DNA of 39,740 nucleotides. Source: Hyphomonadaceae bacterium (GTDB lineage Bacteria; Pseudomonadota; Alphaproteobacteria; Caulobacterales; Aquidulcibacteraceae). Made by a program: the position numbers and the translations under genes. Shown here one piece after another: positions 27,222-36,130 of the stretch. Under the pieces are notes generated by a model. The model had not been told where the DNA came from. It ran no database searches and saw only the letters and a list, made by a program, of their open reading frames with translations. The DNA lies in NCBI GenBank assembly GCA_016791425.1, contig JAEUMQ010000006.1:1-39740 (forward strand), written 5' to 3'. How positions within the stretch are numbered: position 1 is the first letter of the stretch; each line of letters begins with the position of its first letter.

Positions 27222-28541
27222 GTGACCGCCGTCGAGATCAATTTCGACGGGCTCGTCGGACCGACGCACAATTACGCCGGCCTGTCGGAAGGCAATCTCG
27301 CCTCGGAGCGTAATCGCGACATGGTTTCGCGGCCGCGCGCGGCCGCGCTGCAGGGCCTTGCGAAGATGCGCCGGCTTATGGAGCTGGGGCTCGTGCAGGG
27401 GGTGCTGCCGCCGCATGAGCGTCCGGAAATACGTTGGCTGCGCTCATTGGGCTTCGCAGGGACGGATGCGCAGGTTTGGGAGGCGGTCTGGCGGACGGAC
27501 GAGCGCCTCGCGCGCGCCGCGATCGCGGCGTCGGCGATGTGGACGGCGAACTGGGCGACGATTTCGCCGAGCGCCGACACCGACGGCGGCAAGCTGCACA
27601 TCACGCCGGCCAACCTCACCACGATGCTGCATCGCGCGCTGGAGGCGGAGACGAGCGGGCGGGCGCTGCGGCGCATCTTTCCGTTTGCGGCGCATCATGC
27701 GCCGCTGATCGGGCAAGCGTCGTTCAGCGATGAAGGGGCGGCCAATCACATGCGGCTTTGCGCCGAGCACGGCGCGCCGGGCGTGGAGATCTTCGTTTAC
27801 GGGCGGCGTGCGAGCGATCCGCCGCTGCCTGGATTTCCCGCGCGGCAGACGCTGGAGGCGTGCCAGGCGATCGCGCGGCTGCATCGGCTCGATCCCAAGC
27901 GCACGTGCTTCATTCGTCAGTCGCGGAAAGCGATCGATGCAGGCGCGTTCCACAATGACGTGGTGGCGGTGTCGTGCGAGCGCACGCTTTTCCACCACGC
28001 CGAGGCGTTCGAGGATCGCGACGCGGCGCTGAAGGAGATCCGCGCGGCGTGCGATTTCGAGCCGGAGTTCGTGGAGGTTCCTTCTGCGGCGGTTCCGCTG
28101 GGCGACGCGGTCTCGTCCTACCTCTTCAATTCACAATTGGTGAAGACGGGGCATGGGCTGACGCTCATCGCGCCGACCGAAACGCGGGAGAACAATCGCA
28201 CGGCGCCTTATGTGAACCAGATGCTGGCGGGAGGCGGGCCGATTGGGAAAGTGGAGCACGTCGAAGTGCGCGAGAGCATGCGCAATGGCGGGGGGCCGGC
28301 GTGCCTCAGGCTGCGTGTCGTTGTTAGCGACGAAGAGCGGCGTGCGATCCCGGAAGGGTTTGTGTTGACCGAAGCGCGCATCGTCGCGCTCGAGGCCTGG
28401 GTGAGCGCACATTATCGTGAGACGCTTGCGCCCGCCGATCTCGCCGATCCGAACCTGGTCGGCGAGACGCAGCGGGCGCTCGATGCGTTGACGAAGATTC
28501 TACCGCTCGGCGATGATTTCTACCCATTCCAACGCGGTTAA
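27222..28541 (+). CDS. astB: N-succinylarginine dihydrolase
   Basis: 439 residues; converts N-succinylarginine to N-succinylornithine, releasing ammonia and CO2. It belongs to the amidinotransferase-fold enzymes. Family signature at the start: EINFDGLVGPTHNYAGLSEG. Also WTANWATISPSADT, HITPANLTTMLHRALE, FHNDVVAVSCERTLFHH with the catalytic His region, SYLFNSQLV, and MRNGGGPACLRLRV with the catalytic Cys. The GTG start at 27222 gives the exact family N-terminus; no ATG is available nearby in frame. It overlaps the TGA of the mini-frame that begins on the astD stop, so translation is probably coupled. astC and astE do not follow: hspQ is convergent 20 bases downstream. Confidence 0.93.
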   Translation: MTAVEINFDGLVGPTHNYAGLSEGNLASERNRDMVSRPRAAALQGLAKMRRLMELGLVQGVLPPHERPEIRWLRSLGFAGTDAQVWEAVWRTDERLARAAIAASAMWTANWATISPSADTDGGKLHITPANLTTMLHRALEAETSGRALRRIFPFAAHHAPLIGQASFSDEGAANHMRLCAEHGAPGVEIFVYGRRASDPPLPGFPARQTLEACQAIARLHRLDPKRTCFIRQSRKAIDAGAFHNDVVAVSCERTLFHHAEAFEDRDAALKEIRAACDFEPEFVEVPSAAVPLGDAVSSYLFNSQLVKTGHGLTLIAPTETRENNRTAPYVNQMLAGGGPIGKVEHVEVRESMRNGGGPACLRLRVVVSDEERRAIPEGFVLTEARIVALEAWVSAHYRETLAPADLADPNLVGETQRALDALTKILPLGDDFYPFQRG

Positions 28542-28561
28542 CGCGTTCAGGCCGGATTCAT

Positions 28562-28885
28562 CTAGTTCATCGCGGAGTCGCGGACCTTGTAGCGGCCGTC
28601 TTCGAGCTCTTCGAAGATGAGGCCGATCTGCGGGTGTTCGACCGGTTCGCCGCTCTCGTCGGCGAGCAGGTTCTGCTCGGACACATAGGCGACGTAATGA
28701 TTGTCGGTGTTCTCCGCGAGCAGATGGTAAAAGGGCTGATCCTTGCGGGGACGGATGTCCTCCGGGATCGCGTTCCACCATTCCTCGGTGTTGGAAAACT
28801 CCGGATCGACGTCGAACACGACGCCGCGGAAAGGAAAAAGCTTGTGGCGGACCACTTGGCCGACGTTGAATTTCGCCTCTTGCAT
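28562..28885 (-). CDS. hspQ: Heat shock protein HspQ
   Basis: 107 residues, matching HspQ (hemimethylated DNA-binding YccV-like domain): KFNVGQVVRHKLFPFRGVVF, DPEFSNTEEWW, RPRKDQPFYHLL, NHYVAYVSEQNLL and HPQIGLIFEEL. In enterics HspQ affects Lon protease specificity and the stability of mutant DnaA. AGGAGG is 5 bases before the ATG. It is on the strand opposite its neighbours and has its own upstream region with an inverted repeat. The last two residues differ from the core family and need no special comment. Confidence 0.93.
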   Translation of the reverse strand: MQEAKFNVGQVVRHKLFPFRGVVFDVDPEFSNTEEWWNAIPEDIRPRKDQPFYHLLAENTDNHYVAYVSEQNLLADESGEPVEHPQIGLIFEELEDGRYKVRDSAMN

Positions 28886-28919
28886 CTTCGCCTCCTGCTT
28901 TTCTCCCTCGCTTTGGGCT

Positions 28920-28940
28920 CCTACGGAATTGTAACGTAGG
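28920..28940. promoter_or_regulatory. Inverted repeat upstream of hspQ
   Basis: CCTACG (28920-28925) and CGTAGG (28935-28940) around 9 AT-rich bases, 35 bases before the hspQ start codon. It could be an operator or lie in the 5' leader. No recognisable heat-shock sigma promoter or CIRCE element was seen. Confidence 0.35.
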
Positions 28941-29061
28941 AACAGGGGCGGGACGCTACAAGAAGCGTGCCCCCATGCGTGTGACCCAGGTCGCTCGCCC
29001 GGGGCGGGAACGGTTTCCCCGGTCCGGGTGCGGCCAAAGACAAGAATATCCGGGGTCGAGG

Positions 29062-30066
29062 ATGGTTCCGATGGGAGGGGGGCCGCGGCTTTTTGCGGCG
29101 CTCGATCTGGGCACGAACAATTGCCGGCTGCTGATCGCGGCGCCGCAACGGACAGGGTTCCGGGCGGTCGAGGGATATTCGAAGATCGTTCGGCTCGGGG
29201 AAGGTTTGGGCGTCAGCGGCCGGCTCTCGGAGGCGGCCATGGAGCGCACCATCTCGGCGCTCCAGACATGCGCGCAGCGCATCGCGGAGCGCGGCGTGAC
29301 GGCGGTTGGCTGCATCGCGACGGCGGCGTGCCGGGTGGCGGAGAACGGTGCGGAATTCCTGGAGCGCGTGCAGCGAGAGACTGGACTTTCGTTTCGTGTG
29401 ATCTCGCCGGAGGAAGAGGCGCGGCTGGCGGCCTTGGGCTGCGCGAACCTCGTCGATCCGGCCGCGGAGGCGGCGTTGATCGTCGATGTCGGGGGAGGCT
29501 CCACGGAAATGTCGTGGCTCGATGCGCACGCGGCCTCGCGCATCGGCGGCGGCGATCTCGGGGTGCAGCTGCACGCTTGGGGATCGCGGCCGGTGGGCGT
29601 GGTGACGTTGGCGGAGAGCGCGCCGGAGAGCGGCGATGCGGACGCGTGGTTCGCGGAGCTTGTGGCGACGGCGCGCGCGCAGGTGGCGGCGCTGTCGGAG
29701 GACGATGCGGGACTGAAGGCGCTCATGGCGAGCGATCGTGCGCACATCATCGGCGCGTCGGGGACCGTAACCTGCCTTGCCGGCGTGCACCTCGACTTGA
29801 AGCGCTACCAGCGCAGCCGCATCGACGGGGTCTGGCTTTCCAGGGACGATTGCGTGCGGGCGACGGCGAAGCTGTTGGGGATGAGCCGCGCGGAGCGCGG
29901 GGCGCACCCTTGCATCGGCGCCGAGCGGGCCGATCTCATCGTGCCGGGCTGTGCGATCCTGGCGGCGATCCTGGAGGCATGGCCGGCCCGAAAGCTGCGG
30001 GTGGCGGACAGGGGCTTGCGCGAGGGCGTGCTGATGACGCTGATGGCGGCGAAGCGAGGTTCGTAG
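29062..30066 (+). CDS. ppx: Exopolyphosphatase / Ppx-GppA family phosphatase
   Basis: About 334 residues from 29062. ASKHA-fold enzyme that removes phosphate from polyphosphate or pppGpp. Motifs: FAALDLGTNNCRLLIA (phosphate 1), AVEGYSKIVRLGEGLGVSG, AVGCIATAACRVAENG, VISPEEEARLA with the catalytic Glu, and IVDVGGGSTEMSWL (phosphate 2), then IIGASGTVTCLA. ATGs at 28975, 29062 and 29071 are in frame. The extra N-terminus from 28975 is unlike the family, and GGGG or GAGG precede the later two. The alphaproteobacterial short form lacks the C-terminal HD extension of E. coli Ppx. rlmE follows 1 base after the stop. Confidence 0.9.
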   Translation: MVPMGGGPRLFAALDLGTNNCRLLIAAPQRTGFRAVEGYSKIVRLGEGLGVSGRLSEAAMERTISALQTCAQRIAERGVTAVGCIATAACRVAENGAEFLERVQRETGLSFRVISPEEEARLAALGCANLVDPAAEAALIVDVGGGSTEMSWLDAHAASRIGGGDLGVQLHAWGSRPVGVVTLAESAPESGDADAWFAELVATARAQVAALSEDDAGLKALMASDRAHIIGASGTVTCLAGVHLDLKRYQRSRIDGVWLSRDDCVRATAKLLGMSRAERGAHPCIGAERADLIVPGCAILAAILEAWPARKLRVADRGLREGVLMTLMAAKRGS

Positions 30067-30067
30067 G

Positions 30068-30802
30068 TTGAGCGAGGATGGGCGCCGGCGTTGGAGCGGT
30101 CCGGCAGGACCTGCAGGCGGGCGCGAGCTCGCCGCGAAGGCGCGCGACAAGTCCAAATCGCCATCGTCGCGCGCGTGGATCGCGCGGCAGCTCAACGATC
30201 CTTATGTGCGGCGGGCCAAGGAAGAAGGCTGGCGGGCGCGCTCGGCGTTCAAGCTTCTGGAGCTCGACGAGCGCTTCCATTTCATCAAGCCGGGCGCCCT
30301 TGTGGTCGATCTGGGCGCAGCGCCGGGCGGGTGGGCGCAGGCCGTGCTGAAGCGCGGCGCCGCGAAGGCGGTCGGGATCGATCTTCTGCCGATCGATTCC
30401 ATGCCGGGCGCGGCGTTCCTGGAGATGGATTTCCTGGCGCCGGAGGCGCCGGGCGCGATCGAGGCGGCGTTGGGAGGAAAGCCCGATCTGGTGCTGTCCG
30501 ACATGGCGGCGAACACGACAGGTCATCGGCGTACGGATCAAATCCGCACGGGGGCGCTGGCGGCGGCGGCGGTGGACTACGCGATCGCGCATCTGAAGCC
30601 GGGCGGCGCCTTCGTGACCAAGGCTTTCCAGGGCGGCCTTGAAGGCGAGGCGCTCATGCGCTTGAAGCACGCGTTCACGCGCGTGCGCCACGCCAAGCCG
30701 CCGGCGAGCCGGCTGGAAAGCGCGGAAGTTTACGTCGTCGCAACGGGACGAAGGGGACGGACCGATGAGCAGCGTCTACGCGTTCGAGGCGACGAGCCTT
30801 GA
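30068..30802 (+). CDS. rlmE: 23S rRNA (uridine-2'-O)-methyltransferase RlmE (FtsJ)
   Basis: 244 residues; methylates U2552 of 23S rRNA during late 50S assembly (E. coli numbering). The SAM site is VVDLGAAPGGWAQAVL. The catalytic tetrad K-D-K-E is visible: K in RARSAFKLLEL, D in DLVLSDMAANTTG, K in GGAFVTKAFQG and E in SRLESAEVYVVA. The family-specific VRRAKEEGWRARSAFK is present. It starts with TTG at 30068, 1 base after the ppx stop; no ATG or GTG fits. Compared with E. coli (209 residues) it has a basic N-terminal extension (about 30 residues), common in alphaproteobacteria. Its 3' end overlaps the peroxidase gene by 38 bases. Confidence 0.93.
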   Translation: MSEDGRRRWSGPAGPAGGRELAAKARDKSKSPSSRAWIARQLNDPYVRRAKEEGWRARSAFKLLELDERFHFIKPGALVVDLGAAPGGWAQAVLKRGAAKAVGIDLLPIDSMPGAAFLEMDFLAPEAPGAIEAALGGKPDLVLSDMAANTTGHRRTDQIRTGALAAAAVDYAIAHLKPGGAFVTKAFQGGLEGEALMRLKHAFTRVRHAKPPASRLESAEVYVVATGRRGRTDEQRLRVRGDEP

Positions 30803-31244
30803 GGGGAAGCCTACGACGGTCGGCGAGCATCGCGGGAAGGTGATGCTGATCGTGAACGTCGCCTCCAAGTGCGGGTTCACCTACCAGTACGAAGGGCTCG
30901 AGGCGCTCTACCGGAAATACAAGGAGCGCGGGTTCGTCGTCGCTGGCTTTCCGTGCAACCAGTTCAAGAAGCAGGAGCCGGGCGACGCACGCGAGATTCG
31001 GGATTTCTGTTCGCTCACCTACGATGTGAGCTTCCCGATGTACGCCAAGATCGACGTCAACGGGCCGGGCGCGCACCCGCTTTATCGGTGGCTGAAGCGC
31101 GAGCGCCGCGGCGCCTTCGGCACCCAGAGCATCAAATGGAATTTCACGAAGTTCCTGATCGACCGGGAAGGAAACGTGAAGGCGCGCTATGCGCCGACGA
31201 AGAAGCCCCAGGCGCTGGAGGGGGCGATCGAGGCGCTGCTTTAG
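30765..31244 (+). CDS. Glutathione peroxidase family protein
   Basis: 159 residues, thioredoxin fold. Reduces peroxides with glutathione or thioredoxin; cysteine form, not selenocysteine. Motifs: NVASKCGFTYQYEGLEALY with peroxidatic C36, GFPCNQFKKQEPG with Gln, and IKWNFTKFLIDREG with Trp and Asn. This Cys-Gln-Trp-Asn set is complete. The second Cys at FPCNQF is kept; a resolving cysteine of the type used by thioredoxin-dependent forms may be the one in DFCSLTYDV. AAGGGG is upstream, and the gene begins inside the end of rlmE, so it is co-transcribed with ppx and rlmE. Confidence 0.93.
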   Translation: MSSVYAFEATSLEGKPTTVGEHRGKVMLIVNVASKCGFTYQYEGLEALYRKYKERGFVVAGFPCNQFKKQEPGDAREIRDFCSLTYDVSFPMYAKIDVNGPGAHPLYRWLKRERRGAFGTQSIKWNFTKFLIDREGNVKARYAPTKKPQALEGAIEALL

Positions 31245-31296
31245 GGGGGCGCGCCGATGCCAAGGAGCCGGAACCGACGTCCTGCGAAGCCAACGC

Positions 31297-31524
31297 ATGC
31301 GAAATCAGCTCGAGTTCGCCGTTGGGAGTGGTCGCGCGTCTACGGCGGAATGGGCGGAGTTTCTTCGGAACTTGGCGCTGCTTTCCATCGGCGCGCCCTT
31401 TCTCGAGCCGTACCTGTCAGGACGGGAGGCGCTGGACCCCAACAAGGCTTGGCTGGGGTTTGGGCTGGGGTTGGTGTTCCTGCTTGGGGCGGTTATATTG
31501 GATCACGAACGGAACGCCCCATGA
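31297..31524 (+). CDS. Small membrane protein
   Basis: 75 residues from the ATG at 31297: an amphipathic N-terminus (LEFAVGSGRASTAEWAEFLR), then one or two hydrophobic helices (LALLSIGAPFLEPYL; LGFGLGLVFLLGAVIL). The longer frame to 31189 overlaps the peroxidase gene and is Arg-rich, so it is not used. Its stop shares ATGA with the next small gene, which supports translation. No family recognised. Confidence 0.5.
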   Translation: MRNQLEFAVGSGRASTAEWAEFLRNLALLSIGAPFLEPYLSGREALDPNKAWLGFGLGLVFLLGAVILDHERNAP

Positions 31525-31658
31525 TCGATAGTTTCCTCGCTTACCAGCTCGCGATTGGCGTTCTCGGGATTGCGATCGGCTTGATCGGATTCGTGCATCT
31601 GCGGTGGCTGAAGCGGAAAGAGCGCGAGGAAGAGGCGGCGAGCACGCCGGCCGAGTAG
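31521..31658 (+). CDS. Very small single-helix membrane protein
   Basis: 45 residues: an N-terminal transmembrane helix (about 6-25, [20 protein letters not shown]) and a charged cytoplasmic tail ([13 protein letters not shown]). It starts on the stop codon of the preceding small membrane protein. It lies 45 bases before guaB. Unknown function; the pair could form a small membrane complex. Confidence 0.45.
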   Translation: MIDSFLAYQLAIGVLGIAIGLIGFVHLRWLKRKEREEEAASTPAE

Positions 31659-33163
<1,505 letters not shown>

Positions 33164-33164
<1 letters not shown>

Positions 33165-33640
33165 TGGCCGACGCGCGGATGAGCGTCCGGGCGCTGCGCG
33201 CCGAGGACGCCGGCTGGGTGACAGCGCTCAATGCGGCGAACGTGGCGGCGACCGCGCCGATGGATGAGGCGGCGTACAGGAACATGCTGGAGCAGGCGTT
33301 TCGCGCGACGGCGCTGGAAGGGGCGTGCCTCATCGCGTTCGACGAGGGCGCCGATTATGGCAGCGAGAATTTCGAGTGGTTCGGCGCGCGCTACGAGCGG
33401 TTTGCATACGTGGACCGCGTGATCGTCCCCGAGGCGGCGCGCGGCAAGGGCCTTGCGCGGGCGCTTTATGAAGACCTCTTCGCCGCCTCGCGCGGCGCCG
33501 GCAAGCCGCTTGTCTGCTGTGAGATCAACACGCCGAACCCGGTGTCGGATGTGTTCCACGCGCGGATGGGATTTGGCGAGGTCGGGAAAGCGACGCTGAG
33601 AAGCGGCAAGCGCGTGCGTTATCTGGCGCGGACGCTGTGA
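33164..33640 (+). CDS. GNAT-family N-acetyltransferase
   Basis: 158 residues. The acetyl-CoA site is clear: VDRVIVPEAARGKGLARALYEDLF (about 86-109, R/Q-x-x-G-x-G/A loop), followed by CCEINTPNPVSDVFHARMGF, the usual end of the fold. The N-terminal MSVRALRAEDAGWVTALN is typical. GTG at 33164 overlaps the guaB stop; an in-frame ATG lies at 33179, so the first five residues are uncertain. The substrate is unknown. Location between guaB and the rsmB-type gene suggests co-transcription. Confidence 0.88.
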
Positions 33641-33650
33641 GGGCCGCGGC

Positions 33651-34934
33651 ATGAGACCTGGGGCGCGCGCGGCGGCGGCGATCGAGATCCTGATGGATGT
33701 CGAAGCGCGGAAGCGTCCGGCCGCGGAGGCGATCAAGGATTGGGCGCTTAGCCACCGTTTCGCGGGCTCGAAGGATCGCGCGGCGATCGGCGATTTCGTG
33801 TTCGGGGCGCTCAGGTGGAAGGCGTCGAGCGCGTGGCGGATGGGGGAGGATACGCCGCGCGCGTGGGTGCTTGGCGCGTGGCGCTGGGGCTTTCTTCTGT
33901 CGCCGGAAGAGATCGCGCCGCTCTGCGCGGAGGATGCGCATGCGCCGAAGCTCAGCGATGCGGAGCTGCGATTGCTGCAGGAGGGCAGTCTCCACGGCGC
34001 GCCGGCGTGGGTGGAAGGAAACTATCCCGAGTGGCTGGAGGCGAGCTTCGTTCGCGCGTTCGGGGACGAGCGGATCGAAGAGGGCATGGCGCTAGCGGCG
34101 CCGGCGCCGCTCGATTTGCGCGCGAATGCGCTGAAGACGACGCGGGAGAAGCTGATCGCGGCGCTCGCGGAGTCGCCGAAGCTCAGCGAGGCGCCGATCG
34201 CGACGCCCTACGCGGCGCAGGGCGTGCGGATCGCATGGTCGCAAGGACGCAGCTTCCCCTGGGCGAGCGAACAGAGTTTCGTCAAGGGCTGGTTCGAGGT
34301 GCAGGACGAGGGCAGCCAGCTCGCGGTCGCATTGTCAGGCGTGCAGCCGGGGATGCAAGTCGCGGACGTGTGCGCAGGCGGCGGCGGCAAGACGCTCGCG
34401 CTCGCAGCCGCGATGGAGAACAAGGGGCAGATCTACGCGTTCGACATCGACGGGCGACGGCTTGCGCCGATGAAGGAGCGGCTGGATCGCGCGGGCGCGC
34501 GGAACGTGCAGATCCGGGCGCCGGCGCGGACGCGCGACGTGCTGGAAGATCTCCGTGAACGGATGGATCTCGTGCTCGTGGATGCGCCGTGCTCGGGCTC
34601 GGGCGTGTGGCGGCGGGCGCCGGATTCGAAGTGGCGGCTGCGTCCTGCGGCCATAGCGAAGCGGCAGGAAGAGCAGGCCGAGGCGCTGGCGCGCGGCGCG
34701 GCGCTGGTCAAGCCCGGCGGGCGGCTCGTCTATGTGACGTGCTCGGTGCTGCCGGAAGAGAATGGCGACCGGGTCGGGGCGTTCCTGGCGGAGAACAGGT
34801 CGTTCTCCCGCGCTTCGCTTGCGACGGAAGCTGCTGGCCGGCTGGAAGCCGGCGGTCCGGGGAGTGTGCAGTTCACGCCGCTCAAAACCGGATGCGACGG
34901 GTTCTTCGTCGCGGCGCTCACGCGGAGCGCATGA
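33651..34934 (+). CDS. RsmB/NOP-family RNA m5C methyltransferase
   Basis: 427 residues. The N-terminal NusB-like part (AIEILMDVEARKRPAAEAIK, GDFVFGALRW) is followed by the methyltransferase: FEVQDEGSQLAVAL, motif I VADVCAGGGGKTLALAA, LVLVDAPCSGSGVWRR with one catalytic cysteine and YVTCSVLPEEN with the second. That two-cysteine layout is diagnostic of NOP2/RsmB m5C enzymes. Target is probably 16S rRNA, as for RsmB (C967 in E. coli), but related proteins differ, so I leave the symbol open. The start is 10 bases after the GNAT stop, and the end overlaps the FAD gene by ATGA. Confidence 0.9.
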   Translation: MRPGARAAAAIEILMDVEARKRPAAEAIKDWALSHRFAGSKDRAAIGDFVFGALRWKASSAWRMGEDTPRAWVLGAWRWGFLLSPEEIAPLCAEDAHAPKLSDAELRLLQEGSLHGAPAWVEGNYPEWLEASFVRAFGDERIEEGMALAAPAPLDLRANALKTTREKLIAALAESPKLSEAPIATPYAAQGVRIAWSQGRSFPWASEQSFVKGWFEVQDEGSQLAVALSGVQPGMQVADVCAGGGGKTLALAAAMENKGQIYAFDIDGRRLAPMKERLDRAGARNVQIRAPARTRDVLEDLRERMDLVLVDAPCSGSGVWRRAPDSKWRLRPAAIAKRQEEQAEALARGAALVKPGGRLVYVTCSVLPEENGDRVGAFLAENRSFSRASLATEAAGRLEAGGPGSVQFTPLKTGCDGFFVAALTRSA

Positions 34935-36130
34935 GAAGGCTTTCCATCGGGATCGCGGGGTGCGGCGTCGCGGGGTTGGCTGCGGGCGCGCTGCTGGCGC
35001 GCGAAGGGCATCGGGTGACGCTCTTCGAGCGCGCGCCGGCGCCTGCGCCTGTGGGATCGGGGCTCATCCTGCAGCCGCTGGGGCTGGCGGTGCTCGGCGA
35101 GCTCGGCGCGCGCGCACAGATCGAGACGCTGGGCGCGCGCGTGCGGCGGCTCTTCGGGCGATCGGCGCCGTCGGGGCGCATCGTGCTCGACGTGCGATAT
35201 GCGGCGATCGGGGCGGAGGCCTATGGGCTTTCGGTGCATCGCGCGGCGCTCTTCGATGTGCTCTTGAAGGCGGGGCGGGCGGCCGGACTCGATATCGTCA
35301 GTGGACGGACCGTCATCGGCGCGGAGGACGGCTGGCTTGCGTTCGAGGACGGACGGCGGGCGCGGTTCGATCTCGCGATCGATGCGCTGGGGGCGGGCTC
35401 GCGCCTGTCGCCGCGGGCGCCGCTTCTGACGTACGGGGCGTTGTGGGCGAGCCTGAACTGGACGGAGGGGTTCGCCGATGATGCGCTGGAGCAGCGTTAT
35501 GAGCGGGCGCGGCGCATGGTGGGCGTGCTGCCGATCGGGCGCATCGCAGCGGGTGGCGCGCAGCAGGCGGCGTTCTTCTGGAGCCTGAAGCACGCGGATT
35601 TCGAGGCGTGGCGTGCGGCGCCGCTCGAGGCGTGGAAGGAAGAGGTGCTGCGGCTTTGGCCGGAGACGGCGCCGCTCGTGGCGCAGGTGCGGTCGCACGA
35701 GGACCTTATCATGGCGCGCTATGCGCATCGGACGGTGCGCGAGCCAATCGGGCGGGGCTTCGTGCGTGTGGGGGATGCGTGGCATTGCACGAGCCCGCAG
35801 CTCGGACAGGGCGCGAACTTCGCGCTGCTCGATGCGCTCGCCTTGTCGCGGGCGCTGGCGACGCGGTCAGATTTGGCGGCGGCGCTCGAGGATTATGTGC
35901 TGATGCGGGAATGGCACGTGCGACTCTATCAGCTGGCGAGCTTCCTCTTCACGCCGGCCTATCAGAGCGACAGCGTTGTGCTGCCATGGCTGCGGGACGG
36001 GCTCGTGGGGCCGGTGTCGCGGATATGGCCGGCGCCGAAGCTGCTCGCGTCGCTGGTGGCGGGGATGTGGGGCGGGCCGCTGGGGGCGATCGGGGGATGC
36101 GCTTTAGAGGGGCCTACCCGCCTCTCCTGA
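34931..36130 (+). CDS. FAD-dependent monooxygenase
   Basis: 399 residues, class A flavin monooxygenase (UbiH/PHBH-like). Motifs: IGIAGCGVAGLAAGALLARE (GxGxxG dinucleotide fold), LFERAPAP (Glu for ribose), IDALGAGSRLS (DG-type motif) and RGFVRVGDAWHCTSPQLGQG (the GD motif for FAD, then P-x-x-GQG). It hydroxylates an aromatic or related substrate that cannot be named. Translation is coupled to the rsmB-type gene, and it ends by overlapping the convergent membrane protein gene by 17 bases. Substrate unknown; a link to ubiquinone synthesis is not supported. Confidence 0.87.
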   Translation: MRRLSIGIAGCGVAGLAAGALLAREGHRVTLFERAPAPAPVGSGLILQPLGLAVLGELGARAQIETLGARVRRLFGRSAPSGRIVLDVRYAAIGAEAYGLSVHRAALFDVLLKAGRAAGLDIVSGRTVIGAEDGWLAFEDGRRARFDLAIDALGAGSRLSPRAPLLTYGALWASLNWTEGFADDALEQRYERARRMVGVLPIGRIAAGGAQQAAFFWSLKHADFEAWRAAPLEAWKEEVLRLWPETAPLVAQVRSHEDLIMARYAHRTVREPIGRGFVRVGDAWHCTSPQLGQGANFALLDALALSRALATRSDLAAALEDYVLMREWHVRLYQLASFLFTPAYQSDSVVLPWLRDGLVGPVSRIWPAPKLLASLVAGMWGGPLGAIGGCALEGPTRLS

